Positions 45,644 to 53,470 of a DNA stretch of 64,000 bases are shown here, piece by piece. The DNA is from Streptomyces sp. Q6 (lineage in GTDB: Bacteria; Actinomycetota; Actinomycetes; Streptomycetales; Streptomycetaceae). Within the stretch, counting starts at the first letter, position 1; every line of letters starts with the position of its first letter. The stretch covers positions 6,696,001 to 6,760,000 of the forward strand of contig NZ_CP146022.1 in NCBI RefSeq assembly GCF_036967205.1, in the 5' to 3' direction. A program made the position numbers and the translations under genes. Under the pieces are notes generated by a model, which saw nothing but the letters and a program-made list of their open reading frames with translations, searched no databases and was not told the origin of the DNA.

Positions 45644-45666
45644 TGTACTTGCCAATGATCAACCGC

Positions 45667-45759
45667 ATGCGCTTACCTAGGCGCATCGCCGCGCGATCGC
45701 GTGTGTGCACGCTCCCAGAATCCAAAGATGGCTTCCGGGAGCGTGCACCGAAGCTTCGG
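45667..45759 (+). promoter_or_regulatory. Structured leader of GH42-2
   Basis: The stretch holds ATGCGC-N8-GCGCAT (45667-45686), a perfect 12-bp inverted repeat with 20-nt spacer (45705-45716 with 45737-45748), and the 12-bp palindrome CCGAAGCTTCGG (45748-45759) 18 bp before the ATG. They can form operators or mRNA hairpins close to the ribosome site. Confidence 0.5.
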
Positions 45760-45777
45760 ACCCAGGAGAGACCCCGC

Positions 45778-47781
45778 ATGACGCACCACCGGCTCGCCTT
45801 CGGCGGCGACTACAACCCCGAACAGTGGCCGGAGGACGTCTGGCACGAGGACGTCCGGCTGATGCGTGAGGCCGGCGTCACCATGGTCAGCGTCGGGATC
45901 TTCTCCTGGGCGCTGCTCGAACCGGCGCCCGGCACCTACGACTTCGGCTGGCTCGACCGCGTCATCGACCTGCTGCACGAGAACGGCATCGCGGTCGACC
46001 TCGGCACGCCCACCGTCGCCCCGCCCAAGTGGTTCTACACGGCGCACCCCGACGCCCTGCCGGTCACCGCCGACGGCAACCGTCTGCACTTCGGCTCGCG
46101 CGGCGCCATCTGCCACAGCAACCAGGCCTACCGCGCCGCCGCCGCCCGCATCACCGAGCAGCTCGCCCGCCGCTACGGCACGCACGAGGCCGTCGCGCTG
46201 TGGCACGTCCACAACGAGTACGGCGTCCCGGTCAGCGCCTGCTACTGCGAGAGCTGCGCCGCCCACTTCCGGCGCTGGCTCACGGCCACGTACGAGACCG
46301 TCGACCACGTCAACCACGCCTGGGGCACCGCCTTCTGGGGCCAGCGCTACGCCTCCTTCGAGGAGATCGACCCGCCGCGCACCACCCCGACCGTCGGCAA
46401 CCCCGCGCAGCAGCTCGACTACAAGCGCTTCGCCGACGCCACCCTGCGCGAGAACTTCCTGCGCGAGCGCGACATCCTGCACCGCCTCGCCCCCGGCATC
46501 CCCGTCACCACCAACTTCATGACGGCCCTCAGCCAGTGCGACTCCATCGACTACTGGGCCTGGGGCCGCGAGGTCGACCTCGTCACCAACGACCACTACC
46601 TGATCACCGACGGCCGCCGCACCCACGTGAACCTGGCGATGGCCGCCGACCTCACGCGTTCGGTCGCCGGCGGCGCGCCGTGGCTCCTCCTGGAGCACTC
46701 CACGTCCGGCGTCAACTGGCAGCCCCGCAATCCGGCGAAGGCCCCCGGCCAGATGGCCCGCAACTCGCTCTCGCACGTGGCGCGCGGCTCCGAGGGCGCC
46801 ATGTTCTTCCAGTGGCGCCAGTCGCGGCGCGGCGCCGAGAAGTTCCACTCGTCGATGGTTCCGCACGGCGGCACGGACACCAAGGTGTGGCGCGAGGTCT
46901 GCGAACTCGGCGCCGCCCTGGTCGATCTGGCGCCCGTCAAGGACACCCGTACCGTCGCCGACGCCGCCGTGCTGTGGGACTGGCACTCCTGGTGGGCGCA
47001 GAACCTGCCGTGGCGGCCGAGCGAGGACCACGACGCCCGCGAGCGCGCCGACACCTTCTACGAGGCGCTCTACGACCGCCACCTGACCGTCGACTTCGCC
47101 CACCCGGAAGCCGACCTGTCGGCCTACCCCCTGGTCGTCGTCCCCGCCCTGTACCTGGCGACCGAGGCCGCCGCGCTCAACGTCCGCGAGTACGTGGCGA
47201 ACGGCGGCACCCTCGTCGTCTCGTACTTCTCCGGCATCGTCGACGAGCACGACGCCGTCCACGAAGGCCCCTACCCGGGCGCCTTCCGCGACGTACTCGG
47301 CCTGACCGTCGAGGAGTTCAGCCCGCTGCCGGCCGGCGAGTCGGTGCGGCTCGGCGCGCCCGACGGCTCCGAGCTCACCGGCGACGTGTGGACGGAGTTC
47401 GTCGTCCCGCGCGGCGCCGAACCGGTCTGGACCTACGAGGACGGACTCGCCGCGGGCCGCCCCGCGATCACCCGCCACACGTACGGCGAGGGCACCGCCT
47501 GGTACGTCTCGACGCGGCTCTCCGCGGCCGGTCTCGACCCGGTCCTCGCGGCCGCGGCGGCCGACGCCCGGATCGCGCCGCGCCCCGAACTCCCGCGCGA
47601 CGTCGAGCTGGTGACGCGTACGGGGGAGACGGGCACGTACCTCTTCGCGATCAACCACACCGGCGACGAGGCCAAGGTGCCGCTGCCCGCCCCCGGCACC
47701 GAACTCCTCACCGGGCGACCCGCGACGGGCGTCCTGCCCGTGCCCGCCGGCGCGGTGCGCGTGGTGCGCCTGGAGGCCTGA
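45778..47781 (+). CDS. Beta-galactosidase, GH42 (GanA-like), copy 2
   Basis: A 667-residue enzyme, the same length as copy 1, with ATG 45778 behind AGGAGAG. The start MTHHRLAFGGDYNPEQWPEDVWHEDVRLMREAGV lacks a signal peptide. The acid/base is Glu147 (WHVHNEYG), the nucleophile Glu306 (LLLEHSTSGVNWQ), and the zinc cysteines are in CYCESC. Copy 1 has a slightly longer N-terminus and this one a longer C-terminal tail. Both presumably act on imported galactosides, with different linkages or sizes. It closes the GH42-GH53-GH53-GH42 set and is followed by a strong terminator. Confidence 0.95.
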   Translation: MTHHRLAFGGDYNPEQWPEDVWHEDVRLMREAGVTMVSVGIFSWALLEPAPGTYDFGWLDRVIDLLHENGIAVDLGTPTVAPPKWFYTAHPDALPVTADGNRLHFGSRGAICHSNQAYRAAAARITEQLARRYGTHEAVALWHVHNEYGVPVSACYCESCAAHFRRWLTATYETVDHVNHAWGTAFWGQRYASFEEIDPPRTTPTVGNPAQQLDYKRFADATLRENFLRERDILHRLAPGIPVTTNFMTALSQCDSIDYWAWGREVDLVTNDHYLITDGRRTHVNLAMAADLTRSVAGGAPWLLLEHSTSGVNWQPRNPAKAPGQMARNSLSHVARGSEGAMFFQWRQSRRGAEKFHSSMVPHGGTDTKVWREVCELGAALVDLAPVKDTRTVADAAVLWDWHSWWAQNLPWRPSEDHDARERADTFYEALYDRHLTVDFAHPEADLSAYPLVVVPALYLATEAAALNVREYVANGGTLVVSYFSGIVDEHDAVHEGPYPGAFRDVLGLTVEEFSPLPAGESVRLGAPDGSELTGDVWTEFVVPRGAEPVWTYEDGLAAGRPAITRHTYGEGTAWYVSTRLSAAGLDPVLAAAAADARIAPRPELPRDVELVTRTGETGTYLFAINHTGDEAKVPLPAPGTELLTGRPATGVLPVPAGAVRVVRLEA

Positions 47782-47841
47782 GGGCCGGTCACCGGGCACA
47801 GAATCCGGCCGGGGTCCGTGGGGGAAGTCCGGCCGGACCGC

Positions 47842-47877
47842 GACGGCGCCGCACCAGGCCTTCGGTGCGGCGCCGTC
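47842..47877 (+). terminator. Terminator of the GH53/GH42 unit
   Basis: A perfect 14-bp stem (47842-47855 with 47864-47877) carries an 8-nt loop, 60 bp past the GH42-2 stop and before the next promoter. Confidence 0.8.
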
Positions 47878-47924
47878 CCCCTGCCCGCGTCCCCGGTGAT
47901 CACCCGGGAGTACTGTTCCGGCGC

Positions 47925-48617
47925 ATGACGCACACGGAACTCCCACGCACCCTGGCGCCGACCGAGCGCACCCGCCTGCGCCGCATGAAGGAGAAGGCGA
48001 GCTTCGAGCGCTCCGACCTCGAAGCGATCCTCGACGCGGGCTTCGTCTGCCACCTGGGAGTGATCGTCGACGGCGACCCCATGGTCGTACCGACGGTCTA
48101 CGGGCGCGACGAGCGGAACCTGTACGTGCACGGATCCGTGGCCAGCCGCAGCCTGGTGAACGCCGAGGGCGACGACGTCGACGCGACGATATGCGTGACC
48201 GTCACCCACGTCGACGGGCTCGTCCTCGCCCGCTCGGTCTTCGAGCACGGCGTGAACTACCGCTGCGCGATGATCTACGGCACCCCGCGCCGCCTCGTCG
48301 ACGACGCCGAGAAGACCGAGGGCCTGCGCATCCTCACCGAGCACGCCACCCCGGGGCAGTGGGACTACGCGCGCCGCCCCACCCGCAAGGAGCTCGCCGC
48401 CACCACGGTCTTCGCCCTGTCCCTCGAAGAGGCGTCGGTGAAGATCCGTACCGGCGCCCCGGACGACGGCGACTCGCCGGACGCCGCGCTCGGCCTGTGG
48501 GCCGGAACCCTGCCCCTGACCTCGCGCTGGGGCGCCCCCACCGCCGACCCGGCCCTCCCCTCGGGGATCACCGCGCCGGCCCACATCGTCGCCCGAGCGG
48601 GGACCCGGCAGGGTTGA
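47925..48617 (+). CDS. Pyridoxamine 5'-phosphate oxidase-like flavin-binding protein
   Basis: A 230-residue split-barrel protein. RLRRMKEKASFERSDLEAILDAGFVCHLGVIVDGDPMVVPT and LYVHGSVASRSLV form the flavin nucleotide-binding site of the PNPOx-like group, as found in NimA-type proteins. The catalytic histidine equivalent of nitroimidazole reductases (YVHGS) is present. It might be a flavin- or F420-dependent reductase, or a heme-binding member. A TACTGT box (47911-47916) 8 bp before the ATG suggests a leaderless transcript. Confidence 0.88.
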   Translation: MTHTELPRTLAPTERTRLRRMKEKASFERSDLEAILDAGFVCHLGVIVDGDPMVVPTVYGRDERNLYVHGSVASRSLVNAEGDDVDATICVTVTHVDGLVLARSVFEHGVNYRCAMIYGTPRRLVDDAEKTEGLRILTEHATPGQWDYARRPTRKELAATTVFALSLEEASVKIRTGAPDDGDSPDAALGLWAGTLPLTSRWGAPTADPALPSGITAPAHIVARAGTRQG

Positions 48618-48678
48618 GGGACAACCGGGGGCATAACGTGAGAGCCGTAGGACCGTCGTAGAAACAAGGAGTAACGGG

Positions 48679-50010
48679 ATGCAGAGCCGCACGGCACTCG
48701 TCGAGGACCTGATGGAGCGCTTCCCGCACGTTCCGAAGGAAGCGGTCTTCAAGGAGGACCTGCTCCGGGGCGGCGTCGCGTTCGACCCCTCCGCGCTGAG
48801 CGACAACGAGGGCGGCGACGTCAAGCCGAAGTCGTACTTCATCTTCTCCTTCGACCACGGCACGCTCCCCGAGCTGGGCGAGGCCGCGCTGCGCCGCCCG
48901 CCGGAGGAGATCGTCCTCACCGGCGGCCCCTACGACCTGCGGCGCACCGTCGTCTCGGTCCGGGTGAACCCGTCGTCCCCGTACCGGGTCGCGGCCAACG
49001 AGGACGGGATGCTCGGCCTCTACCTCGACGGCAAGCGCATCTCCGACGTGGGCGTGCCGCCGATGCCGGAGTACTACCGGCACAAGCTCTCCAACGGGAA
49101 GTCGGTCATGGAGGTGGCCCCGACGATCCAGTGGGGCTACCTGATCTACCTGACCGCCTTCCGCGTCTGCCAGTACTTCGGCGCCAAGGAGGAGTGCCAG
49201 TACTGCGACATCAACCACAACTGGCGCCAGCACAAGGCGGCCGGGCGCCCGTACACGGGCGTGAAGGACGTCGACGAGGTCCTCGAAGCGCTGTCGATCA
49301 TCGACCAGTACGACACCGCGAAGGCGTCCACCGCGTACACGCTCACCGGCGGCGCGATCACCTCGAAGGTGCAGGGCCTGGACGAGGCCGACTTCTACGG
49401 GCGCTACGCCAAGGCCATCGAGGAGCACTTCCCGGGCCGCTGGATCGGCAAGGTCGTCGCCCAGGCGCTGCCCAAGGACGACGTCCAGCGCTTCAAGGAC
49501 TACGGCGTCCAGATCTACCACCCCAATTACGAGGTGTGGGACGAGTACCTGTTCAAGATGTACTGCCCCGGCAAGGAGCGCTACGTCGGCCGCGACGAGT
49601 GGCACAAGCGCATCCTCGACTCGACCGAGGTCTTCGGCGCGCGCAACGTGATCCCGAACTTCGTCGCGGGCGTGGAGATGGCCGAGCCGTTCGGCTTCAA
49701 GACGGTCGACGAGGCCATCGCGTCGACGACGGAGGGCCTGCGCTTCTTCATGTCGCAGGGCATCACCCCGCGCTTCACGACCTGGTGCCCCGAGCCGACG
49801 ACGCCCCTCGGCAAGGCGAACCCCGCCGGGGCGCCGCTGGAGTACCACATCCGTCTGCTGGACGCGTACCGCTCGACGATGGACGAGTTCGGTCTGTCGT
49901 CGCCGCCCGGATACGGGCCCGCCGGTGCCGGGCGGGCCGTCTTCTCGGTCAGCTCGTTCATGGACAGCCTGGCCCCGAACTCCGAGGCCGTGGAGACCCC
50001 GCAGGCCTGA
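48679..50010 (+). CDS. Radical-SAM-like protein with CX8CX2C cysteine spacing
   Basis: A 443-residue protein, ATG 48679 behind AAGGAG. Cys164, Cys173 and Cys176 (CQYFGAKEECQYCDINHNW) form a cluster site in a position typical of radical SAM barrels, but with eight residues instead of three between the first two. The motif is followed by GGAIT, compatible with the GGE-type SAM loop, and IYHPNYEVWD further on. It ends in a Ser/Pro-rich stretch. I take it as a radical SAM enzyme of an uncharacterised group; the substrate is unknown. No partner peptide or modification gene adjoins it. Confidence 0.75.
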   Translation: MQSRTALVEDLMERFPHVPKEAVFKEDLLRGGVAFDPSALSDNEGGDVKPKSYFIFSFDHGTLPELGEAALRRPPEEIVLTGGPYDLRRTVVSVRVNPSSPYRVAANEDGMLGLYLDGKRISDVGVPPMPEYYRHKLSNGKSVMEVAPTIQWGYLIYLTAFRVCQYFGAKEECQYCDINHNWRQHKAAGRPYTGVKDVDEVLEALSIIDQYDTAKASTAYTLTGGAITSKVQGLDEADFYGRYAKAIEEHFPGRWIGKVVAQALPKDDVQRFKDYGVQIYHPNYEVWDEYLFKMYCPGKERYVGRDEWHKRILDSTEVFGARNVIPNFVAGVEMAEPFGFKTVDEAIASTTEGLRFFMSQGITPRFTTWCPEPTTPLGKANPAGAPLEYHIRLLDAYRSTMDEFGLSSPPGYGPAGAGRAVFSVSSFMDSLAPNSEAVETPQA

Positions 50011-50012
50011 GG

Positions 50013-51071
50013 TCAGGCGGCGGTCTTCTCCTCGCCCGTGCCGGCCGTCCCGACGGCCGTGCCGGCCGGCGCCGCGATCAGCCGGCGCAGGACGTCGGCG
50101 CGGGCGGCGGGGGCGGCGTCCGACAGGAGCGCGGCCAGGACGGCGATCCTGGCCTGGCCCGCGCGGAGCGTGCCGGTGAGCACGGCGCCCGCCGCGACCA
50201 GGTCCACGGCGCCGCCGCCGGTGTACAGCTCGGCGAGCGGCCCGGCGGGGACCCGCGTCGAGACGGCGACCAGGACCCCGCGCCGCACGGCCGCGGCCAC
50301 GGCGTCGACCAGCTCGGGCGTCGCGTTGCCCGCGCCGGTGGCGACGAGCACGATGCCCTGCGCGCCCGCGGCGAGCGCGGCCTCGAAGAGGGTGGCGTCG
50401 GCGTCGCTGTGGTGCATGACGACGTCGACGCGCGGTATCGCCGCGTCGGCCTTCGGCACCGGCAGCGGCTCCGGACGCTCCGGCTCGTGCCGGATGTCGA
50501 CGCGGCCGAAGCCGAGGCGGCCGAGCGGGGCGGCGGCGGACGGGTCGGCGAACGCGTTCGCCGCGAGCGTCTGCGTCTTCACCGTGCCGCGCGCGGCGTG
50601 CACCGTGCCGTCGAAGACGACCAGCACACCCAGGCCCCGTACGGTCGCGGCGACCTGGAGCGCGTCGTACATGTTGCCCGGACCGTCGCCGTCGGTCGCG
50701 CCGAGCGGCTTCTGGGCGCCCGTGAACACCACCGGGCGCGGGTCGTCGTGGAACAGGTCGAGCAGGAACGCGGACTCCTCCAGGGTGTCCGTGCCGTGCG
50801 TGACGACGATGCCGTCCACGTCCGGGTCCGCGAGGACCTCGCGGACGGTGCGCAGCAGGGTCAGTTGCAGTGCGCTGGTCATCCGCGAGCTGTTGACGTT
50901 GAAGAGGTCGACGACGTCGACGGTCAGGCCGTCCGGCGTGGCGGCGCTGGCCAGCACGGTGTCCCCGCCGGCGTCGGCGGCGTAACCGGTGCCCTGCCAG
51001 CGGCTGGCGATGGTGCCGCCGGTGCTGATGAGGGTGATGCGCCGGGGCGCTTCGGTCCGGATGCGTTCCAT
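50013..51071 (-). CDS. L-asparaginase
   Basis: A 352-residue type I/II asparaginase that hydrolyses asparagine to aspartate and ammonia. The frame is open upstream, but ATG 51071 (MERIRTEAPRRITLISTGGTIAS) is the start. The first catalytic threonine is in STGGTIAS and the second in VVTHGTDTLEESAFLL; GAQKPLGATDGDGPGNM and VVMHHSDADATLF are also conserved. It has no signal peptide and so is cytoplasmic. It is divergent from an Lrp/AsnC regulator over 160 bp that carry repeats of ATTGCG, so control by that protein in response to an amino acid is likely. Confidence 0.93.
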   Translation of the reverse strand: MERIRTEAPRRITLISTGGTIASRWQGTGYAADAGGDTVLASAATPDGLTVDVVDLFNVNSSRMTSALQLTLLRTVREVLADPDVDGIVVTHGTDTLEESAFLLDLFHDDPRPVVFTGAQKPLGATDGDGPGNMYDALQVAATVRGLGVLVVFDGTVHAARGTVKTQTLAANAFADPSAAAPLGRLGFGRVDIRHEPERPEPLPVPKADAAIPRVDVVMHHSDADATLFEAALAAGAQGIVLVATGAGNATPELVDAVAAAVRRGVLVAVSTRVPAGPLAELYTGGGAVDLVAAGAVLTGTLRAGQARIAVLAALLSDAAPAARADVLRRLIAAPAGTAVGTAGTGEEKTAA

Positions 51072-51072
51072 G

Positions 51073-51231
51073 GGTGCGTGCCTCGCGGGTCGGGTCGGCC
51101 TGGTGGTGTCGGTGTCACGCGTGCGGTGGACGGACGCGCGTTCGATCTTCCGCAAGGATAAATCGGAGAGTGCGCAATCGGATTGCGAATTCTGGCCGAT
51201 GATCGCCGGTTCCGTAGCGCATGATTGCGCC
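51073..51231. promoter_or_regulatory. Lrp-type operator region between asparaginase and regulator
   Basis: CGCAATC-G-GATTGCG (51173-51187) is a perfect 15-bp palindrome. GCGCA-TGAT-TGCGC (51217-51230) is a second, ending next to the regulator ATG. Half-sites ATTGCG recur three times at phased distances, as in Lrp/AsnC binding regions. Together they could repress both genes. Confidence 0.6.
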
Positions 51232-51681
51232 ATGGACCGTATTGATCTGCATATCTTGCGTGAGCTCCAGGCCGACGGTCGGCTCAGCAACCAGGAGCTC
51301 GCCCACCGCGTCGGTCTCAGCCCGTCGCCCTGTATGCGCCGCGTACGCCAGCTCGAACAGGACGGGGTCATCCAGGGCTACCGCGCGATCGTCGATCCGG
51401 AGGCCGTCGGCCGCGGCTTCGAGGTCCTCGTCTCCATCGAGGTGCGCCGCGACCGCGAGTCCGTCGAGGCGTTCGAGCACGCGCTCCAGGACATCCCCGA
51501 CGTCGTCGAGGCCTACCGCCTCTTCGGCAGCCCCGGCTGCCTCCTGCGCATCGCGGTCGCGGACCTGGCGGCGTACGAACGCCTGTGGATCGAGCGTCTC
51601 ACGACGCTCGACGGCGTCACCGAGGTCAACTCCCAGATCATCATGAAGCGTGTGAAGGAGCCGAAGGGGCTGCCGGTCTAG
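51232..51681 (+). CDS. Lrp/AsnC family transcriptional regulator
   Basis: A 149-residue regulator with the standard layout. The HTH occupies residues 1-60 (DRIDLHILRELQADGRLSNQELAHRVGLSPSPCMRRVRQLEQDGVIQ) and the RAM ligand domain 65-145 (VSIEVRRD, VVEAYRLFGSPGCLLRIAVADL, EVNSQIIMKRVKE). It likely controls the divergent asparaginase and itself, with asparagine, aspartate or leucine as ligand. No ribosome site is seen before ATG 51232; the second palindrome runs up to within a base of it. Confidence 0.93.
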   Translation: MDRIDLHILRELQADGRLSNQELAHRVGLSPSPCMRRVRQLEQDGVIQGYRAIVDPEAVGRGFEVLVSIEVRRDRESVEAFEHALQDIPDVVEAYRLFGSPGCLLRIAVADLAAYERLWIERLTTLDGVTEVNSQIIMKRVKEPKGLPV

Positions 51682-51701
51682 CGAGACCGCGTCGGCGGCG
51701 C

Positions 51702-52880
51702 TCACTTCGGCCGCAGGCCGCGCACCAGTTCCCGCGGCAGCCCGTGCGTGTCGTGCAGATATCGCAGGTCGTCCTCGTCGAGCGGCCCCCGGAAGCGCGG
51801 CCGGTCGAGGACCTTGCGGCCGCGGTCGAGGAGCCGGTCGAAGCGCCGCTCCTCGTCGAGCAGCACGTGCCGCACCCGCCGCGGGTCCTCGTCCTGGCGG
51901 AAGCGGTCCAGGGTGTGCCGGATCAGTTCCTCGGGCAGGTCGCCGAGGCCGCGCGTCGGGTCGCCGCCGTCCTCGTGGCGCAGCACGGTGAGCAGCCGCC
52001 GGATCAGTCGGCGCAGCACGTATCCGCGTCCCGTGTTCGACGGCCGCACCCCGTCGCCGACGACCACGAACGACGAGCGCAGATGGTCCGAGACCAGCCG
52101 GAGCGACGGCTCGTCGAGCGACGGCCACAGGCCGGGCAGCAGCCGCCGCCACGGCTCGAAGACATCGCACTCGAACACCGACGAACGGCCCTGCAACCGC
52201 GACGAGAGGCGTTCGAGACCGAGGCCGGTGTCGACGTTGCGCTGCGGCAGCGGCACCAGCGAACCGTCGTCGAGGCGCCGGTAGCGCATCGTCACGTGGT
52301 TCCACATCTCGACCCAGCGCCCGTCGCGGCTCGGCGACGACTCGGGAGGTGTGTCGCCGGTCCACAGGAAGATCTCCGAGTCGGGACCGCACGGTCCGGT
52401 CGGCCCGTTGGACCACCAGTTGTCCTCGACGGTGAACTCCACCGGCACCCCGAGCCGCTGCCACAGCTCAAGAGAGGGCGTGTCGGGCCCGGTCCGGTCG
52501 TCACCGCCGAACACCGTCGAGTGCAACAGGCGCGGATCGACCCCGAATCCGTCGGTGAGCAGCTCGTACCCCCACTCCAGACTCCGCGGCCCCTCGTAGT
52601 CGCCGAGCGACCATGTGCCGAGCATCTCGAACACCGTCAGATGGGTCGGATCGCCGACCTCGTCCAGATCCGTGGTCCGCAGACACCGCTGTACGTTGAC
52701 CAGCCGCCGGCCCAGCGGATGCGGGCGCCCCTCCAGGTACGGGGTGAGCGGATGCATGCCGGACGTGGTGAACAGGACCGGATCGCCGGGCGGCGGCAGC
52801 AGGGTCGAGCCGGTGAGCGGGCGGTGCCCGCGCTCCTCGTAGAACTCGGTGAAGGTGCGGACGACGTCGTCGGTACGCAT
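51702..52880 (-). CDS. Alanyl-tRNA synthetase paralogue lacking editing and C-Ala domains
   Basis: A 392-residue protein, less than half of a normal AlaRS (about 880 aa). It covers the catalytic core and the tRNA-recognition helices: VRTFTEFYEERGHRPLTGSTLLPP, FTTSGMHPLTPYLEGRPHP, QRCLRTTDLDEVGDPTHLTVFEMLG (motif 2), GPTGPCGPDSEIFL, RNVDTGLGLERL and GRGYVLRRLIRRLL (motif 3). The editing domain with its HXXXH zinc site and the C-terminal oligomerisation part are absent. It may be a functional mini-synthetase, a resistance copy or an amino-acid-activating enzyme with another acceptor. The start ATG 52880 follows GAGGAG. Confidence 0.88.
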   Translation of the reverse strand: MRTDDVVRTFTEFYEERGHRPLTGSTLLPPPGDPVLFTTSGMHPLTPYLEGRPHPLGRRLVNVQRCLRTTDLDEVGDPTHLTVFEMLGTWSLGDYEGPRSLEWGYELLTDGFGVDPRLLHSTVFGGDDRTGPDTPSLELWQRLGVPVEFTVEDNWWSNGPTGPCGPDSEIFLWTGDTPPESSPSRDGRWVEMWNHVTMRYRRLDDGSLVPLPQRNVDTGLGLERLSSRLQGRSSVFECDVFEPWRRLLPGLWPSLDEPSLRLVSDHLRSSFVVVGDGVRPSNTGRGYVLRRLIRRLLTVLRHEDGGDPTRGLGDLPEELIRHTLDRFRQDEDPRRVRHVLLDEERRFDRLLDRGRKVLDRPRFRGPLDEDDLRYLHDTHGLPRELVRGLRPK

Positions 52881-52952
52881 GAGGTGACTCCTCTACGGAT
52901 CAGGAGGCACCGGAAGCGGCCGGCACGGGGAACGTCCTCGCAGCACACGGAA

Positions 52953-52980
52953 CACCGGCGGCCGTTTCCGGTCGCCGGTG
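52953..52980 (-). promoter_or_regulatory. Possible attenuator hairpin before the AlaRS-like gene
   Basis: CACCGGCG (52953-52960) pairs with CGCCGGTG (52973-52980), and CCG/CGG inside adds three base pairs around a TTTC loop. It lies between a small upstream ORF and the gene. Location fits attenuation, although no alternative antiterminator was worked out. Confidence 0.4.
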
Positions 52981-53003
52981 GGAAGGGGTGGTGACGTGGG
53001 ACG

Positions 53004-53075
53004 TCAGTCGGCGGCAACCGGCGAGCTGGTCGCTCGCGCGGTCGCGGTGGTGCTGGTCCGGCCGATGACGTTCAT
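53004..53075 (-). CDS. Possible Ala/Thr-rich leader peptide (23 aa)
   Basis: ATG 53075 opens a short frame ending at 53004. Ten of its 23 residues are Ala or Thr (TSTTATARATSS stretch). It precedes a hairpin and the AlaRS paralogue, the order expected for a ribosome-mediated attenuator. There is no strong ribosome site, so translation is unproven. Confidence 0.3.
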   Translation of the reverse strand: MNVIGRTSTTATARATSSPVAAD

Positions 53076-53203
53076 GGCACCGACGGTAACGCGCCGGCCC
53101 GGCGAAAGCCCACCCGATTTGCGTGGCGGGCTCGATGACGGGGAGTGCGGCACGGCTCGTACGGCACGGCTCGGACCGCGCGGGCCACGGCACTCGGCGG
53201 GCC

Positions 53204-53247
53204 GGTGTGCTGACGGCTCGTTGACGGTGTGCTGACGGGTCCTTGAC
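53204..53247. repeat. Tandem 22-bp repeat (two units)
   Basis: Bases 53204-53225 and 53226-53247 agree at 20 of 22 positions and each contains GTGTGCTGACGG and TTGAC. They lie in the 53076-53470 gap between the AlaRS-like gene and the flotillin gene. I see no gene or RNA in that gap; the TTGAC cores could be repeated -35 elements. Confidence 0.5.
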
Positions 53248-53470
53248 GGGGACCGGCATGCAGGAGCCCGCCAACATTGCGGGGTTCCGGCAATGCGCGG
53301 GGGCGATCGCGACGTCAGGATGGAGCGCGGGGGAGCACTGAGGATGATCCCGGTGCCGGACACCGGCAGTCGGCGTATGCCGTCCGCGCGTCCGGCACCG
53401 GGACCGGTGTCGTGAGGGCTCCGTTGCCACCGCTTCGCACACGTCCCATCGCCGTCACCGAGGACTTCAC

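Noticed and set aside
52881-53470. T-box riboswitch before the AlaRS-like gene
   Set aside because: I could not find the conserved T-box sequence or a specifier loop; only a leader frame and one hairpin are visible.
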